This document shows, piece by piece, positions 24,266 to 34,820 of a stretch of 64,000 nucleotides of DNA. The notes beneath the pieces were generated by a model. The model made no database searches. It saw only the letters and a program-made list of their open reading frames with translations, and had not been told where the DNA came from. Origin of the DNA: Lysobacter niastensis (GTDB taxonomy: Bacteria; Pseudomonadota; Gammaproteobacteria; Xanthomonadales; Xanthomonadaceae). The stretch's first letter is position 1. Each line of letters starts with the position of its first letter. The position numbers and the translations under genes were made by a program. The stretch lies in contig NZ_JADLZT010000001.1 in the NCBI RefSeq assembly GCF_015453285.1, positions 496,001 through 560,000 of the forward strand. The letters are read 5' to 3'.

Positions 24266-25978
24266 TCAGGCCCCGGACTTCGCCCGCGAGGCTTCGATGA
24301 TGCGGTCGCGTCCGGCGGCCTTGGCGCGGTACAGCGCGGCATCGGCGCGCTCGACCAGGACCACCGGCGAATCGCCGTCCTCGGGGAAGGTGGCGACGCC
24401 AAGCGACGCGGTGGTCGGTCCCAGCGTCTTGCGCATGTGCAGCACGGTGGTGGAGGCGATTGCCTGGCGGATCTCCTCGGCACGCTGCAGCGCGACTTCG
24501 CGGGTGGTTTCCGGAAGCACGATGGCGAACTCCTCGCCGCCGTAACGGCAGGCGATGTCCTCGTTGCGCGTCAGGCCCTGCAGCGTGTGACCGACCCGTG
24601 CGAGCAGGGCGTCGCCGGCGACATGGCCGTGCTGGTCGTTGAAGCGCTTGAAGTGGTCGACGTCGAGCATGATCACCGACAGCGGCAAACCGCGACGTTC
24701 GCAGCGCAGCAACTCCCGCTGCAGGTTTTCCTCCAGATAACGGCGGTTGAACAGGCCGGTCAGCGAGTCGCGCAACGACTGCACGCGCAGGGTTTCGCGC
24801 AGTTGCAGGTTCATCATCGCCAGGCTCAACTGTTCGGCGACGGCCTCCGCAATGGTCCCGCGCTCGCCGTCGCTGCCGCCATCGCCGCTGACGTGCAGCA
24901 GCCCCAGCGAGTTGCCCTGCGCGATCAGTGGCACGCATAGGGTCCATGCGCCTTCCGCGGACGTTGCGTTGCCATGGACGTGGGTGCAGCGCACCTGGCC
25001 GTGGCGGCCACCGGTGTGATGCGGCTGGCCGCGGCGCAGCGCCCAGCAGCGGTCGGGTTCGAGCATGTCGTCGCTGCGCAGCGGCGACTCGCCGAAGGTG
25101 GACATCGCCTCGGCCAGGTTCTGCGATGCGCGCAACACGTAGCAGCGGCCGCCGGTGCCCGGCAGCAGTTCGGTGACCACCTGCGCGGTGACGCGCATGG
25201 CCTCGTCGACGGTCTGGCAGCTCTGCAGCAGCCCGGCGTAGGCGCCAAGGATGCGGCGCTGTTCGGACAAGCGGTCGCGCTGCACCAGCGACTCCTCCAG
25301 CTCGCGCACCGCCTCCAGCGCGCCCCGTTCGAGCAGGCGGCTGCGACGGTTCTCGCGGATCAGGCTGGACAGCATGACCCCCAGCAGGAGCATCGGCAGG
25401 ACGATGCCGATGACGATGGCGGCGACCACCATCCACGCCTGTCGCGTAGTCGCTGCGCTGCGGGCGGCGAGCAGTCCCTGTTCCTCGGCCAGGATGCTGT
25501 CGGTGATGTCGTTGATGAGCAGCATCTGCTCGAAGCCCTTGCCGGTGCGGCTCAGGGCCAGCGCCTGTCCGGTGCCCTGCGACTGCTGCACCTCGATCAT
25601 GTCGGCGATGCCGCGCAGACGGCTGGTGACGGCGGCCTGCAGGGTCTGGGCGCGCAGGTGCTGCGTCGGACTGTCGGCGGTCAGCGCGATCAGTCGCGAC
25701 GTGTGCAGCTGGATGACCGGCAGCATCGATTCGTACTCGTGCTGCATCTGCGGGCGGCCGCTCATGCGGAAGCCGCGCGCATTGGACTCGGCCGCGCGGA
25801 TGGCCGAGCGGATCACTTCCGTCGAGTTCATGACCTGGAAGGAGTGCTTGACCAGGTCGGTGCTGTGGGTGAACACCCGGATGCTCCACAGCATGGCGCC
25901 GGCCACGCCGACCAGCAGCACCGCCGACAAGGCGATGGCAGCAAGGCGATATGGGCGCAGTCGGGACGAGGTGGGCAT
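24266..25978 (-). CDS. Diguanylate cyclase with CHASE3-like, GAF and GGDEF domains
   Basis: A 570-residue inner-membrane signalling enzyme that makes cyclic di-GMP. A membrane segment (about 10-30) is followed by a helical periplasmic CHASE3-like region (STEVIRSAIRAAESNARGFR), a second membrane segment near 180-205, a coiled linker, a GAF-like domain (about 245-395) and the GGDEF domain, with LTGLFNRRYLEENL, DVDHFKRFNDQHGH and the active site GGEEF at 480-484. No EAL domain is present. ATG 25978 is used because the 30-residue upstream extension is Arg/Pro-rich and unlike the family. Confidence 0.9.
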   Translation of the reverse strand: MPTSSRLRPYRLAAIALSAVLLVGVAGAMLWSIRVFTHSTDLVKHSFQVMNSTEVIRSAIRAAESNARGFRMSGRPQMQHEYESMLPVIQLHTSRLIALTADSPTQHLRAQTLQAAVTSRLRGIADMIEVQQSQGTGQALALSRTGKGFEQMLLINDITDSILAEEQGLLAARSAATTRQAWMVVAAIVIGIVLPMLLLGVMLSSLIRENRRSRLLERGALEAVRELEESLVQRDRLSEQRRILGAYAGLLQSCQTVDEAMRVTAQVVTELLPGTGGRCYVLRASQNLAEAMSTFGESPLRSDDMLEPDRCWALRRGQPHHTGGRHGQVRCTHVHGNATSAEGAWTLCVPLIAQGNSLGLLHVSGDGGSDGERGTIAEAVAEQLSLAMMNLQLRETLRVQSLRDSLTGLFNRRYLEENLQRELLRCERRGLPLSVIMLDVDHFKRFNDQHGHVAGDALLARVGHTLQGLTRNEDIACRYGGEEFAIVLPETTREVALQRAEEIRQAIASTTVLHMRKTLGPTTASLGVATFPEDGDSPVVLVERADAALYRAKAAGRDRIIEASRAKSGA

Positions 25979-26030
25979 GGTCGTTCGGGTCGGAAGCTCG
26001 AATCGGAACCTTCGTGGACGCGTCCTTGCT

Positions 26031-27173
26031 TCAGCGGGCGGTGATGCGGATGGCCACTTCGCGTCCAAGCAGGCACGCGCCGATCACTTCCCAGTCCAGA
26101 TGTCGTTTATCGGCAAACTCGAGAAAAGCTTTAAGTTCGTGATCCTCGTACCCGGGGTAGGCGAGCAGGTCGTCGAACACGATCACGCTTCCGGGCACCA
26201 GCCCCGCGTCGGCCGCCTGGAGCACGGTCCGGGTGGAGCTGTAGAGGTCGCAATCGACATGCAATAACCGTACCGGACCGGTTTCCCGGGCGAAGAAGCC
26301 GGGCAGGGTGTCTTCGAACCAGCCGGCATGCAGCTGGACGTTGCCGCCCGCCCAGGGCATCCGTCCGGCCGTGCTGTAGGCGCCGGCGCCTTCCTGGGCG
26401 CTCCAGGCCTCCGGCAGCCCCTGGAAGCTGTCGAAGCCGTGCACCGGCCCCGTCGTGGCGCGGGCAATCAGTCGCAACGAACGCCCGAAATACACGCCGC
26501 ACTCCAGCGTGATGCCGTCGGCCGGGGCCAGGGCCAGGGCCCGTTCGAGCACGCGCGCCGGCAAACCGACATGCGCGTCGGGAGTCCGGCGCTGCGCCAT
26601 GACCCAGCGCAGGCTGTCGGCGCGGGCCTGTTGGCGCGGGTCCGCGTCCTGCACCGGCTGCGGAGGGTGTCCGGACTCGATCGCGGCGATGGCCTGGTCG
26701 AACTCGGCGCACAGCGCCCGTTCTCGATGGGGGGCAAGCAGGGCGCGTGCCGCCTGAAGGTCTTCCGGTACCCGGTCGAGTGCGGCGTGGAGCGCCAGGT
26801 CCGGATCCCCGGCGTGCAACGCCAGGGCCTCGCCGAGGGCGGCGGACTCCAGGTCACGCTGCCCGGTCATGGAAGCGGCCCGGACCAGTGCGAGATGGGC
26901 CTCGGCGGATTGCCGCGCACGGTCGCGCGCCTGGATGAAATGCCCGATCGCGTCCTCGTAGTCGCCGCACATCCATTCGCCGCGGGCGAGCGCAAGCGCG
27001 GAATCGGCGCTGTCTTCGGCCGCATGGCGCGCCGCGAGGCCGGCCAGCCATTGCCGGCGGGCCTGGTCGAGTTGCTCGGCGGAACGGGTCAAATCGGCTC
27101 CGGGACGGATCGGAAAGGGCGCCAATGGTACCCGCGCGCGTGGCGGCTCATGGTGCGCTGCGGTAGGCTTCAC
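26031..27173 (-). CDS. TPR-like domain fused to TylF-type methyltransferase
   Basis: A 380-residue protein. The N-terminal half is helical and TPR-like ([40 protein letters not shown]). The C-terminal half is a class I SAM-dependent methyltransferase of the TylF/macrocin type: [13 protein letters not shown] for SAM binding, [28 protein letters not shown] with metal-binding acids, and IVFDDLL. TylF enzymes methylate sugar hydroxyls, so a surface glycan or secondary metabolite is a likely substrate. GTG 27173 follows a GGGGAAAG site and leaves 30 bp to divergent leuS; a start at 27221 would overlap leuS. Confidence 0.78.
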   Translation of the reverse strand: MKPTAAHHEPPRARVPLAPFPIRPGADLTRSAEQLDQARRQWLAGLAARHAAEDSADSALALARGEWMCGDYEDAIGHFIQARDRARQSAEAHLALVRAASMTGQRDLESAALGEALALHAGDPDLALHAALDRVPEDLQAARALLAPHRERALCAEFDQAIAAIESGHPPQPVQDADPRQQARADSLRWVMAQRRTPDAHVGLPARVLERALALAPADGITLECGVYFGRSLRLIARATTGPVHGFDSFQGLPEAWSAQEGAGAYSTAGRMPWAGGNVQLHAGWFEDTLPGFFARETGPVRLLHVDCDLYSSTRTVLQAADAGLVPGSVIVFDDLLAYPGYEDHELKAFLEFADKRHLDWEVIGACLLGREVAIRITAR

Positions 27174-27202
27174 AGTCTTTCCCCGACGTCTCCCCCGCCG
27201 CC

Positions 27203-29953
27203 GTGTCCAGCGAAGCCGCAACCGAAATCCGCCCCTTTGAACCGCAGGCGCTCGAGACCGCCGCCCAGCGCTACTGGGAGTCGACCCGCGCCTTCGAAGT
27301 GACGGAGGACCCCGGCAAGCCCAAGTACTACTGCCTGTCGATGCTGCCGTACCCGTCGGGTGCGCTGCACATGGGCCACGTGCGCAACTACACCATCGGC
27401 GACGTGATCAGCCGCTTCAAGCGCATGACCGGCTTCAACGTCCTGCAGCCGATGGGCTGGGACGCCTTCGGCCTGCCGGCCGAGAATGCCGCGATCAAGA
27501 ACAAGACGGCGCCGGCGAAGTGGACCTACGCCAACATCGCGCACATGAAGGCGCAGTTGCAGCAGATGGGCTACGCGATCGACTGGTCGCGCGAGTTCGC
27601 CACCTGCACGCCGGACTACTACGTGCACGAGCAGCGCATGTTCGTGCGGCTGATGAAGCAGGGCATGGCCTACCGCAAGAACGCGGTGGTCAACTGGGAT
27701 CCGGTCGACCAGACCGTGCTGGCCAACGAGCAGGTGATCGACGGCCGCGGCTGGCGCACCGGCGCGGTGGTGGAAAAGCGCGAGATCCCGCAATGGTTCC
27801 TCAAGATCACCGACTACGCGCAGGAACTGCTCGACGGCCTCGACACCCTCCCGGGCTGGCCGGACGCGGTCAAGACGATGCAGCGCAACTGGATCGGCCG
27901 CAGCGAAGGCCTGGAGATCCGTTTCGACGTCGTCGACGAGGACGGCCGCGCCATGCCGCCGCTGACCGTGTTCACGACGCGTCCTGACACGCTGATGGGC
28001 GCGACATTCGTGTCGATCGCTGCCGAGCATCCGCTGGCGGTGGCCGCCGCGGAGAAGGACGAGGACCTGGCCGCATTCCTGCAGGAGCTGAGGAAGGGCG
28101 GGGTCACCGAGGCCGAACTGGAGACGCAGGAAAAGCGCGGCATGGACACCGGCCTGCGCGCCGTGCATCCGATCACCGGCGAACAGGTGCCGGTGTACGT
28201 CGCCAACTTCGTGCTGATGAACTACGGCACCGGTGCGGTGATGGCCGTTCCCGGACACGACCAGCGCGACTGGGAGTTCGCCCAGCGCTACGCGCTGCCG
28301 ATCAGGATGGTGATCGTGCCGCTCGAAGTGCGCGACGCGATCGCCGAGATCGGTCAGCACGTCGCCCGCCACGACGACCCGATGCGCAGTGCGCTGGGCG
28401 GCGCCGGCTCGGTCGACGTCTACGAAACCACGGCGGCCGTGCAGGTCGTGGAAGAGTTCCAGCGCCGCATCGCCGAGGAATCGGCGTACACCGAACGCGG
28501 CTGGCTGGTGAACTCGGGCGATTTCGATGGCATGGACTTCCAGCAGGCGCTCGATGCGCTGGCGAGCCGCTTCGAAGCCGAGAACCGTGGCCAGCGCCGC
28601 GTCAATTTCCGCCTGCGCGACTGGGGCGTCAGCCGCCAGCGCTACTGGGGCTGCCCGATCCCGGTGATCCTGTGCCCGTCGTGCGGCGACGTGCCGGTGC
28701 CGGAGGACCAGCTGCCGGTCGTGCTGCCGGAAGACGTGGCGTTCAGTGGCGTGACCTCGCCGATCAAGTCCGACCCGCAGTGGCGCAAGACCACCTGTCC
28801 GGATTGCGGCGGCGATGCCGAGCGCGAGACCGACACGTTCGACACCTTCATGGAGTCGAGCTGGTATTACGCGCGCTACACCTCACCCGGCGCTTCGCAG
28901 CAGGTCGACGAGCGCGCCAAGTACTGGACGCCAGTCGATCAGTACATCGGCGGCATCGAACACGCGATCCTGCACCTGCTGTATTTCCGCTTCTACCACA
29001 AGCTGATGCGCGACCAGGGCCTGGTCGCGTCCGACGAGCCGGCCACCAACCTGCTGACGCAGGGCATGGTGATCGCGGAAACCTTCTACCGCGACAATGA
29101 CGACGGCTCGAAGGAATGGATCAACCCGGCCGACGTCGAGGTGAGCCGCGACGAGCGTGGCCGTATCACCGGCGCGACGCTGATCGCCGACGGCAAGCCC
29201 GTCGTGATCGGCGGCATCGAGAAGATGTCGAAGTCGAAGAACAACGGCGTGGATCCGCAGCTGATGGTCGGCAAGTACGGTGCCGACACCGTGCGCCTGT
29301 TCTCGATGTTCGCCGCGCCGCCGGAGCAGTCGCTGGAATGGCACGAGGCCGGCGTGGAAGGCATGGCGCGGTTCCTGCGCCGCTTTTGGCGCGAAGTCGT
29401 CACCCATGCGTCGCAGCCGGATCATCCCCGCGTCGATCCGCCGATGCTGGATGCCGGGCAGAAGACGCTGCGCCGCCAGCTGCACGAGACCATCCAGAAG
29501 GTCGGCGACGACTACGGCCGCCGCCACAGCTTCAACACCGCGATCGCCGCGCTGATGGAACTGCTCAATCATGTCGGCAAGTTCAACGACATGAGCGAGC
29601 AGGGCCGCGCGGTGCGACACGAAGCGCTGGAGGCGATGGTGCTGCTGCTCAACCCGGTCACGCCGCATGTCAGCCATGCGCTGTGGCAAGTGCTGGGCCA
29701 CCCCGAGACGCTGCTCGAGGACGTGCCGTTCCCGCAGGCCGATCCGGGCGCGCTGGCACGCGATGCGGTGACGCTGGCGGTGCAGGTCAACGGCAAGCTG
29801 CGCGGCACGATCGACGTGCCGGTCAACATCGCCAAGGAGGAAGCCGAGAAGCTGGCCCTGGCGGAGCCGAACGTGGCCAAGTACCTGGAGGGCCTGACCG
29901 TGCGCAAGGTGATCGTGGTGCCGGGGAAGATCGTGAACATTGTCGCGGGCTAA
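27203..29953 (+). CDS. leuS: Leucyl-tRNA synthetase
   Basis: A 916-residue class I aminoacyl-tRNA synthetase that charges tRNA-Leu. The HIGH motif is HMGH at 56-59 in [17 protein letters not shown], the editing domain includes [21 protein letters not shown], and KMSKS is at 674-678. The anticodon-binding and C-terminal domains follow. It is somewhat longer than the usual 860-880 residues, partly from an insertion within or after the editing domain. The GTG start at 27203 gives the expected N-terminus. It leads the conserved order leuS-lptE-holA-nadD-rsfS. Confidence 0.97.
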   Translation: MSSEAATEIRPFEPQALETAAQRYWESTRAFEVTEDPGKPKYYCLSMLPYPSGALHMGHVRNYTIGDVISRFKRMTGFNVLQPMGWDAFGLPAENAAIKNKTAPAKWTYANIAHMKAQLQQMGYAIDWSREFATCTPDYYVHEQRMFVRLMKQGMAYRKNAVVNWDPVDQTVLANEQVIDGRGWRTGAVVEKREIPQWFLKITDYAQELLDGLDTLPGWPDAVKTMQRNWIGRSEGLEIRFDVVDEDGRAMPPLTVFTTRPDTLMGATFVSIAAEHPLAVAAAEKDEDLAAFLQELRKGGVTEAELETQEKRGMDTGLRAVHPITGEQVPVYVANFVLMNYGTGAVMAVPGHDQRDWEFAQRYALPIRMVIVPLEVRDAIAEIGQHVARHDDPMRSALGGAGSVDVYETTAAVQVVEEFQRRIAEESAYTERGWLVNSGDFDGMDFQQALDALASRFEAENRGQRRVNFRLRDWGVSRQRYWGCPIPVILCPSCGDVPVPEDQLPVVLPEDVAFSGVTSPIKSDPQWRKTTCPDCGGDAERETDTFDTFMESSWYYARYTSPGASQQVDERAKYWTPVDQYIGGIEHAILHLLYFRFYHKLMRDQGLVASDEPATNLLTQGMVIAETFYRDNDDGSKEWINPADVEVSRDERGRITGATLIADGKPVVIGGIEKMSKSKNNGVDPQLMVGKYGADTVRLFSMFAAPPEQSLEWHEAGVEGMARFLRRFWREVVTHASQPDHPRVDPPMLDAGQKTLRRQLHETIQKVGDDYGRRHSFNTAIAALMELLNHVGKFNDMSEQGRAVRHEALEAMVLLLNPVTPHVSHALWQVLGHPETLLEDVPFPQADPGALARDAVTLAVQVNGKLRGTIDVPVNIAKEEAEKLALAEPNVAKYLEGLTVRKVIVVPGKIVNIVAG

Positions 29954-29974
29954 TCCGCCTGCGGCGGGTTAGCC

Positions 29975-30065
29975 CCCAAAGTTTGCGTGGGCAAACTTTG
30001 GGCCTCTAGCGCCACACCCCGGCCCTTCGCGCCGCTGGCGCGAACCGCCCCCTGACTCAGGGGGC
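29975..30065. repeat. Three tandem hairpins between leuS and lptE
   Basis: Three palindromes follow each other: CCCAAAGTTTGC with its complement at 29975-30002 (12-bp stem), TTCGCGCC with GGCGCGAA at 30026-30044, and GCCCCCTGA with TCAGGGGGC at 30047-30065 (nine-bp stem, one-base loop). None has a T run. They may act as mRNA stabilisers or weak terminators that set expression of lptE apart from leuS. Confidence 0.55.
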
Positions 30066-30152
30066 TGGGCCAAGGCGCCTCATCGCGCGTCGATGAACGG
30101 CAATGACACCCGCGCTATTGATGGTCAAAGGCGCCTCGTCCAGACTGCACGC

Positions 30153-30821
30153 ATGAGCCCCCGCCCGATGTTTCGACGCGCGATCCGCCAAGTCTTTCCC
30201 GTTGCCCTTGTCCTGGCCCTGTCGGCCTGCGGTTTCCACCTGCGCGAAGCGCTGGTGCTGCCCGAAGATCTCGGCGCGGTGAAGGTGGTGTCGGTGGACC
30301 GTTACAGTCCGCTGGCCGAATCGCTGTCGCAATCGCTGGTCCGCGCAGGTGTTCCGAAGGCCACTCCGGACATGCAGGACGTGACCGTGCTCGACCTGCT
30401 GGCCGAGCGCTGGGGCGACCGGCCGATCAGCCTCGACTCGCTGGGCCGTGCGCAGGAGTTCAGCCTGCGCTATGCGGTGACGTTCGAACTGCGCCGCGCC
30501 GATGGCAGTACACCGGTGCCGCGCCAGACCATCGAACTGGCCCGCGACTACATCTCCAATCCGGTCAATTCGACCGGTACCGAAGGCGAGCGTGAAGTCC
30601 TCCAGCGCGAACTGCGCCGCGAGATGGCGGCGTCGGTGTTGCGCCGCCTCGATGCCGTGGCGCGTGGCGGTGGCGTGATCGGTGCCGGACCGGGCAAGGT
30701 CCCGGTAGCGGAAGATGCCGCCAAGGCCGCGCTTGAGGCCGCCGATGCGATGGACGTGCCGCCTGCCGCGGAACCGCCGGCTCCGTCCCCGCCGCCGGTG
30801 ACCGAGAAGAAGCCACGCTGA
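30153..30821 (+). CDS. lptE: LPS-assembly lipoprotein LptE
   Basis: An outer-membrane lipoprotein of 222 residues that plugs the LptD barrel during lipopolysaccharide export. A signal peptide with the lipobox LSAC (Cys 26) is followed by GFHLREAL, typical of LptE. The C-terminal 50 residues are Ala- and Pro-rich (PPAAEPPAPSPPP) and longer than in many relatives. The start at 30153 is favoured; ATG 30168 is possible and ATG 30093 would place too many residues before the lipobox. It overlaps holA by one base, indicating coupled translation. Confidence 0.88.
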   Translation: MSPRPMFRRAIRQVFPVALVLALSACGFHLREALVLPEDLGAVKVVSVDRYSPLAESLSQSLVRAGVPKATPDMQDVTVLDLLAERWGDRPISLDSLGRAQEFSLRYAVTFELRRADGSTPVPRQTIELARDYISNPVNSTGTEGEREVLQRELRREMAASVLRRLDAVARGGGVIGAGPGKVPVAEDAAKAALEAADAMDVPPAAEPPAPSPPPVTEKKPR

Positions 30822-31897
30822 TGGAGCTCAGGCCCGAACAGCTGGTCAGCCAGCTCGGCCTCGATCAGCCCGTACCGCCTCCGCTGCGCCCCGCGTACCT
30901 GATCGCGGGCCCGGAACCCCTGCGCGTGCTCGAAGCCGCCGATGCCGTGCGTGCCGCAGCGCGCCGTCACGGCATCGACGAGCGCGAAGTATTCGAAGCC
31001 GAAGGCAACCAGCGCGAGCCGGACTGGAACGCGCTGGAATCCAGTTTCCGCGCGCCCAGCCTGTTCTCGAGCCGGCGGCTCGTCGAGTTGCGCCTGCCCA
31101 GCGGCAAGCCGGGCAAGGAAGGCGCGGAGGTGATCTCCGGTTTCTGCGCCGATCCGCCGGCCGACGTCACGTTGCTGATCACCGCCGGCGAGTGGAGCAA
31201 GCAGCACGGCGGCAAGTGGAGCGAGGCCATCGCTCGCATCGGCTCGGTCGCGATTGCCTGGGCGATCAAGCCACACGAATTGCCGGAATGGATCGAGCGC
31301 CGCCTGCGGGCGCGCGGCCTGCGTGCCGATCGCGACGCGGTGCAAGGGCTGGCCGAACGCGTCGATGGCAACCTGCTGGCGGCGGCTCAGGAGATCGACA
31401 AGCTGGCGTTGCTGTCCGACGGCACGCCGCTCGATCGCGAACGCATGGAGACGCTGGTCGCCGATGCGGCGCGCTTCGACGTGTTCCGCGTGATCGATGC
31501 GACCTTGAACGGTCAGCCAGCGCAGGTCTCTCGCATGCTCGCCGGACTGCGCGCCGAAGGCGAGGCAGTGCCGGCGCTGCTCGGCATGGTGGTGATGGAA
31601 CTGCAGCGCGGCGCAGCCCTGGCGCGCGTGGAGTCGCGGGGCGGCAATCTCGCCTCCGAGTTCAAGGCGCAGCGCATCTGGGACTCCAAGCAGCCCATGT
31701 ACCGGCGTGCGCTGCAGCGGCATGACGTGCGGCGCTGGGAGGCATTCGTCGCCCAGGCGGGGCAGGTCGACCGCATCGCCAAGGGGCGCGTGCGCGTCGG
31801 CGAAGAGCCGACCGATGCCTGGATCGCGCTGGAACGCCTGCTGCTGGCCGTCGCCGAACCGCGTGCCGCCCGGCTCCTGGCCGGACCTGGTGCATGA
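30821..31897 (+). CDS. holA: DNA polymerase III delta subunit
   Basis: A 358-residue subunit of the clamp loader that opens the beta sliding clamp. The order of features fits HolA: an N-terminal domain with PAYLIAGPEPLRVLEAADAVR, SLFSSRRLVELRLPSGKPGK, then PHELPEWIERRLRARGL, GNLLAAAQEIDKLALL and the C-terminal collar helices (QGDVDRIAKGR-like region). Its ATG shares a base with the lptE stop and its stop overlaps nadD as ATGA. Confidence 0.92.
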   Translation: MELRPEQLVSQLGLDQPVPPPLRPAYLIAGPEPLRVLEAADAVRAAARRHGIDEREVFEAEGNQREPDWNALESSFRAPSLFSSRRLVELRLPSGKPGKEGAEVISGFCADPPADVTLLITAGEWSKQHGGKWSEAIARIGSVAIAWAIKPHELPEWIERRLRARGLRADRDAVQGLAERVDGNLLAAAQEIDKLALLSDGTPLDRERMETLVADAARFDVFRVIDATLNGQPAQVSRMLAGLRAEGEAVPALLGMVVMELQRGAALARVESRGGNLASEFKAQRIWDSKQPMYRRALQRHDVRRWEAFVAQAGQVDRIAKGRVRVGEEPTDAWIALERLLLAVAEPRAARLLAGPGA

Positions 31898-32571
31898 CGC
31901 TGCACGTCTACTACGGCGGCACCTTCGATCCGGTCCACAACGGCCACCTGGCCATCGCCGCGGCGGTTCGCGATGCGCTGCATGCGAAAGTCAGGCTGCT
32001 GCCTGCGGCCGATCCGCCGCACAAGGACGCCACCCATGCCGATGCCGACCAGCGCGCACGCATGCTGGACCTGGCGGTGGCGGGCGAGCACGGACTGGTG
32101 GTCGACCGTCGCGAGCTGCATCGCGAGGGACCGTCCTATACCGTCGACACCTTGCAGGCGCTGCGTGACGAGCTCGGCGCCGATACGCCGATCGTGTGGA
32201 TGATCGGCAGCGACTCGCTCCTGCAACTGCATACCTGGAGCCGCTGGCGCGAGCTGTTCGCGCTGGCCCACGTGCTGGCAGTGGCGCGTCCCGGGTCGCA
32301 TGCGGATGCGCAGTGGGTCCAGACGCATGCGCCGGACGTGCATGCGGAAATCGTGCCACGTTGGCGCGACGCGCAGGCGCTGTCCCCCTCACCCGCCGGT
32401 GGTTTCGCGCTGTTCGAGGACCTTCCCTTGCGGCCGGAGTCGTCCACGGAGCTGCGCCAGCGCATGGCCGCAGGCGAATCCTGGGATGAATGGGTGCCCG
32501 CCGCCGTTGCTGAATATGTACGCCGCCACGGCCTGTACGGCGTCCGGGCAGTTCGCCGCGCTTCGTTATAA
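31894..32571 (+). CDS. nadD: Nicotinate-nucleotide adenylyltransferase
   Basis: A 225-residue enzyme that adenylates nicotinate mononucleotide in NAD synthesis. [13 protein letters not shown] is the nucleotidyltransferase signature ((T/H)xGH), followed by [20 protein letters not shown] and, near the end, SSTELRQRM, the second ATP-binding motif. It overlaps holA by four bases. The C-terminal tail is slightly extended ([10 protein letters not shown]). Confidence 0.95.
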   Translation: MTLHVYYGGTFDPVHNGHLAIAAAVRDALHAKVRLLPAADPPHKDATHADADQRARMLDLAVAGEHGLVVDRRELHREGPSYTVDTLQALRDELGADTPIVWMIGSDSLLQLHTWSRWRELFALAHVLAVARPGSHADAQWVQTHAPDVHAEIVPRWRDAQALSPSPAGGFALFEDLPLRPESSTELRQRMAAGESWDEWVPAAVAEYVRRHGLYGVRAVRRASL

Positions 32572-32611
32572 TCGTCACGACACCCCGATCGAATCCGAGA
32601 GTCCAGTCCCC

Positions 32612-33040
32612 TTGAGCAGCCAAGCCCACGTCATCAAGACCCGCCTGCCCAGTCCGCCGCCCGCCGTGGACGTCCTGCTGAAAACGGTGCATGCCGCGGT
32701 CGAAGAGCTCAAAGCCAAGGATGTCGTCGAGATCGATGTGCGTGGCAAGAGCAGCGTCACCGACTACATGGTGATCGCGTCGGGCACCTCGACCCGTCAC
32801 GTCAAGTCGATCGCCGACGAAGTCGTCAAGTTCGCCAAGAACCTCGATGTCATGCCGCTTGGCGTGGAAGGCGAACGCGAGGCCGAATGGGTCCTCGTCG
32901 ACCTGGGCGACGTCGTGGTCCACGTCATGCTGCCGCGCGTGCGCGAGTTCTATGCGCTGGAGCGTCTGTGGACGGTCGGCGACCAGCCGCCGCAGGAGAT
33001 CGAGGAAGAGTACGAGGCCGACATTCGCGGCTTGCGTTGA
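32612..33040 (+). CDS. rsfS: Ribosomal silencing factor RsfS
   Basis: A 142-residue protein that binds ribosomal protein L14 on the 50S subunit and blocks subunit joining in poor growth conditions. The conserved stretch [35 protein letters not shown], and [15 protein letters not shown] followed by FYALERLW are all present. A TTG start at 32612 is chosen because related proteins begin about 8-10 residues before IKTRLP-like sequence; GTG 32666 would shorten the N-terminus. The acidic end [10 protein letters not shown] is usual. It is separated from rlmH by phoX here, whereas the two are commonly adjacent. Confidence 0.93.
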   Translation: MSSQAHVIKTRLPSPPPAVDVLLKTVHAAVEELKAKDVVEIDVRGKSSVTDYMVIASGTSTRHVKSIADEVVKFAKNLDVMPLGVEGEREAEWVLVDLGDVVVHVMLPRVREFYALERLWTVGDQPPQEIEEEYEADIRGLR

Positions 33041-33063
33041 TCACGGCCGATCCATGATCGAAT

Positions 33064-33089
33064 ACAACGGCGCCCTCGGGCGCCGTTGT
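33064..33089. terminator. Bidirectional hairpin between rsfS and phoX
   Basis: ACAACGGCGCC and GGCGCCGTTGT form an 11-bp stem with a CTCG loop, followed by CGTT. It lies between the 3' ends of two convergent genes and can serve both strands. Confidence 0.65.
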
Positions 33090-33110
33090 CGTTCGAGGAC
33101 ACTGCGGGCT

Positions 33111-34673
33111 TTACAGCGGACCGCGCTCCCAGGGGCCGGTGATCGCCACCGTGATGCCCGGGGTCTGGATGTTGGCGAACAGCGTGCGGCCGTCCGGACT
33201 CCAGCACGCGCCACAGAACTCGCTGTCGCGGTAGTCGCCTTCGGCGATGTCCTTGCCGGCACCCGCGATCTGCGTCGAGGTGAGTTCGACATTGTTCTTC
33301 ACGAGATAGAACGGCTCGCCGCTCCGGGTCAGACCGACCAGGCGCGTGCCGGGGCCATACACATCGGGACTGCCTGATGGTGCCGCGTCCGGATCCTCGC
33401 ACAGCACCACGCCGCCGCGCGGACTGACGGTGATGTTGTCGGGATTGTGTGCGGCGCTCTGGTCGCCGCTGACGAACAATGCGCGCAACCTCTGGCTGGT
33501 GAGATCCAGCACCCACACCGCTCCGTAACCGCGGCCACGGCGGCCACGCGAGTCGACACCCGTGCTGGTGTCGACGATGAACATCCTGCCGTCTGCATGA
33601 AAGATGCCTTCGCCACGGCTCATGCGCAGCGCGCCTTCGCTCCAACCCTGTGCGAACGTGCCGCTGAGCGTGTCGCCGGTGCTGATGTCAGGGAACCCGG
33701 CAGGCGCGACGATCGAATCCAGGTCCGGATCCGGGATGTCGATCCATTCCAGCGCGAACTCCTGGCCGATCTGCGCGACGGTGAGGTCGGCATTGGGATG
33801 CCCGTGCACGCGCGCCGCCTGCAGGCGTCCGCCGTTTTCCAGTGAGCCGTAGCGGCCTGCGCGATCGTTTGGAATGAAGCGGTACAGGCCCGACTTGTTG
33901 CGGCCGTCCTCGGTCAGGTAGAGGTAGCCGGTGCGCGGATCGATGGCGACCGCCTCGTGGCTGAAGCGGCCCAGCGCGGTCAGTGGCCGGCCGCTGGTGC
34001 GCTCCGCATCGGGATGCACTTCGAAAACATAGCCGTGCTTGCGGCCGGTACTGGACACGGCGTCGCTCTTGATCTCCTCGCAAGTGAGCCAGGTGCCCCA
34101 CGGCGTGCGGCCGCCGGCGCAGTTGACTACCGTGCCACCGAGGCTGGCTTCCGCGGCGAGCCAGCGGCCGTCGCGGAAACGCAGTGTCGTGGTACCGCCT
34201 CCCGCGCGTAGTCCGTCGGTGCTGATCGCACCGCTGTCGTACATGCCCGGCGCACGGATCGGCGAGGCGCTTGCGCCGACCTCGTGGTTGCGGATCAGCA
34301 CCAGCTCCGGGCCATGGCCGTGGCCGCGGCCGTTGCGGCCGACGCCCCATCCCGGGCCGCGTGATTGCATCACCGCCATGCCGTCGTGGCGCGGCGGCAC
34401 CGGCTGGCCGTCGGCCATGCGGTCGCCGGTCCAGGCAAAGGAGCTGTAGCTGAAGCCCGGCGGCAACTGCAGCAGCGGCAAGCCGGTGGTCTGGTCGGCG
34501 ACGGGAGCGAGCGCGCCGTAGCGGCTCGGGACCGGACCGGTCCATACGGTGCCGCCGGCAGCGGCCTGCGCCTGGCGCGAGCACAGCGCGCCTAGGCTGC
34601 CGATCGCGCCCATGGCCATCACGGCGGCGCCGCCCTTGAGGACCTGGCGGCGGGAAAGGTGGACTGCGGACAT
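33111..34673 (-). CDS. phoX: PhoX-type alkaline phosphatase/DUF839 protein, Tat-exported
   Basis: A 520-residue periplasmic phosphoesterase. The N-terminus HLSRRQVLKGGAAVMAMG is a twin-arginine signal. The body shows PhoX/DUF839 blocks: LVLIRNHEVGAS, GGTTTLRF, GTVVNCAGGRTPWGTWLTCEE, FSHEAVAIDPRTGYLYLTED and, near the end, FCGACWSPDGRTLFANIQTPG. PhoX enzymes bind calcium and iron and release phosphate from organic esters under phosphate starvation. ATG 34673 with AGGAG upstream is the start. It interrupts the rsfS-rlmH neighbourhood and is transcribed oppositely. Confidence 0.87.
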   Translation of the reverse strand: MSAVHLSRRQVLKGGAAVMAMGAIGSLGALCSRQAQAAAGGTVWTGPVPSRYGALAPVADQTTGLPLLQLPPGFSYSSFAWTGDRMADGQPVPPRHDGMAVMQSRGPGWGVGRNGRGHGHGPELVLIRNHEVGASASPIRAPGMYDSGAISTDGLRAGGGTTTLRFRDGRWLAAEASLGGTVVNCAGGRTPWGTWLTCEEIKSDAVSSTGRKHGYVFEVHPDAERTSGRPLTALGRFSHEAVAIDPRTGYLYLTEDGRNKSGLYRFIPNDRAGRYGSLENGGRLQAARVHGHPNADLTVAQIGQEFALEWIDIPDPDLDSIVAPAGFPDISTGDTLSGTFAQGWSEGALRMSRGEGIFHADGRMFIVDTSTGVDSRGRRGRGYGAVWVLDLTSQRLRALFVSGDQSAAHNPDNITVSPRGGVVLCEDPDAAPSGSPDVYGPGTRLVGLTRSGEPFYLVKNNVELTSTQIAGAGKDIAEGDYRDSEFCGACWSPDGRTLFANIQTPGITVAITGPWERGPL

Positions 34674-34820
34674 CTTCGACTCCTGCTTGGCGGGGGAATG
34701 GAGCACCGCGAAGCTAGGGGCGGCGGATAACCGTTGTATGACGTTGCGATTTCACTGCGCAGGACCGTGACGCAGGCCGTGAGTGGCGCGTGATGCGCTG
34801 GCAGGCACTACCATGCCGCG

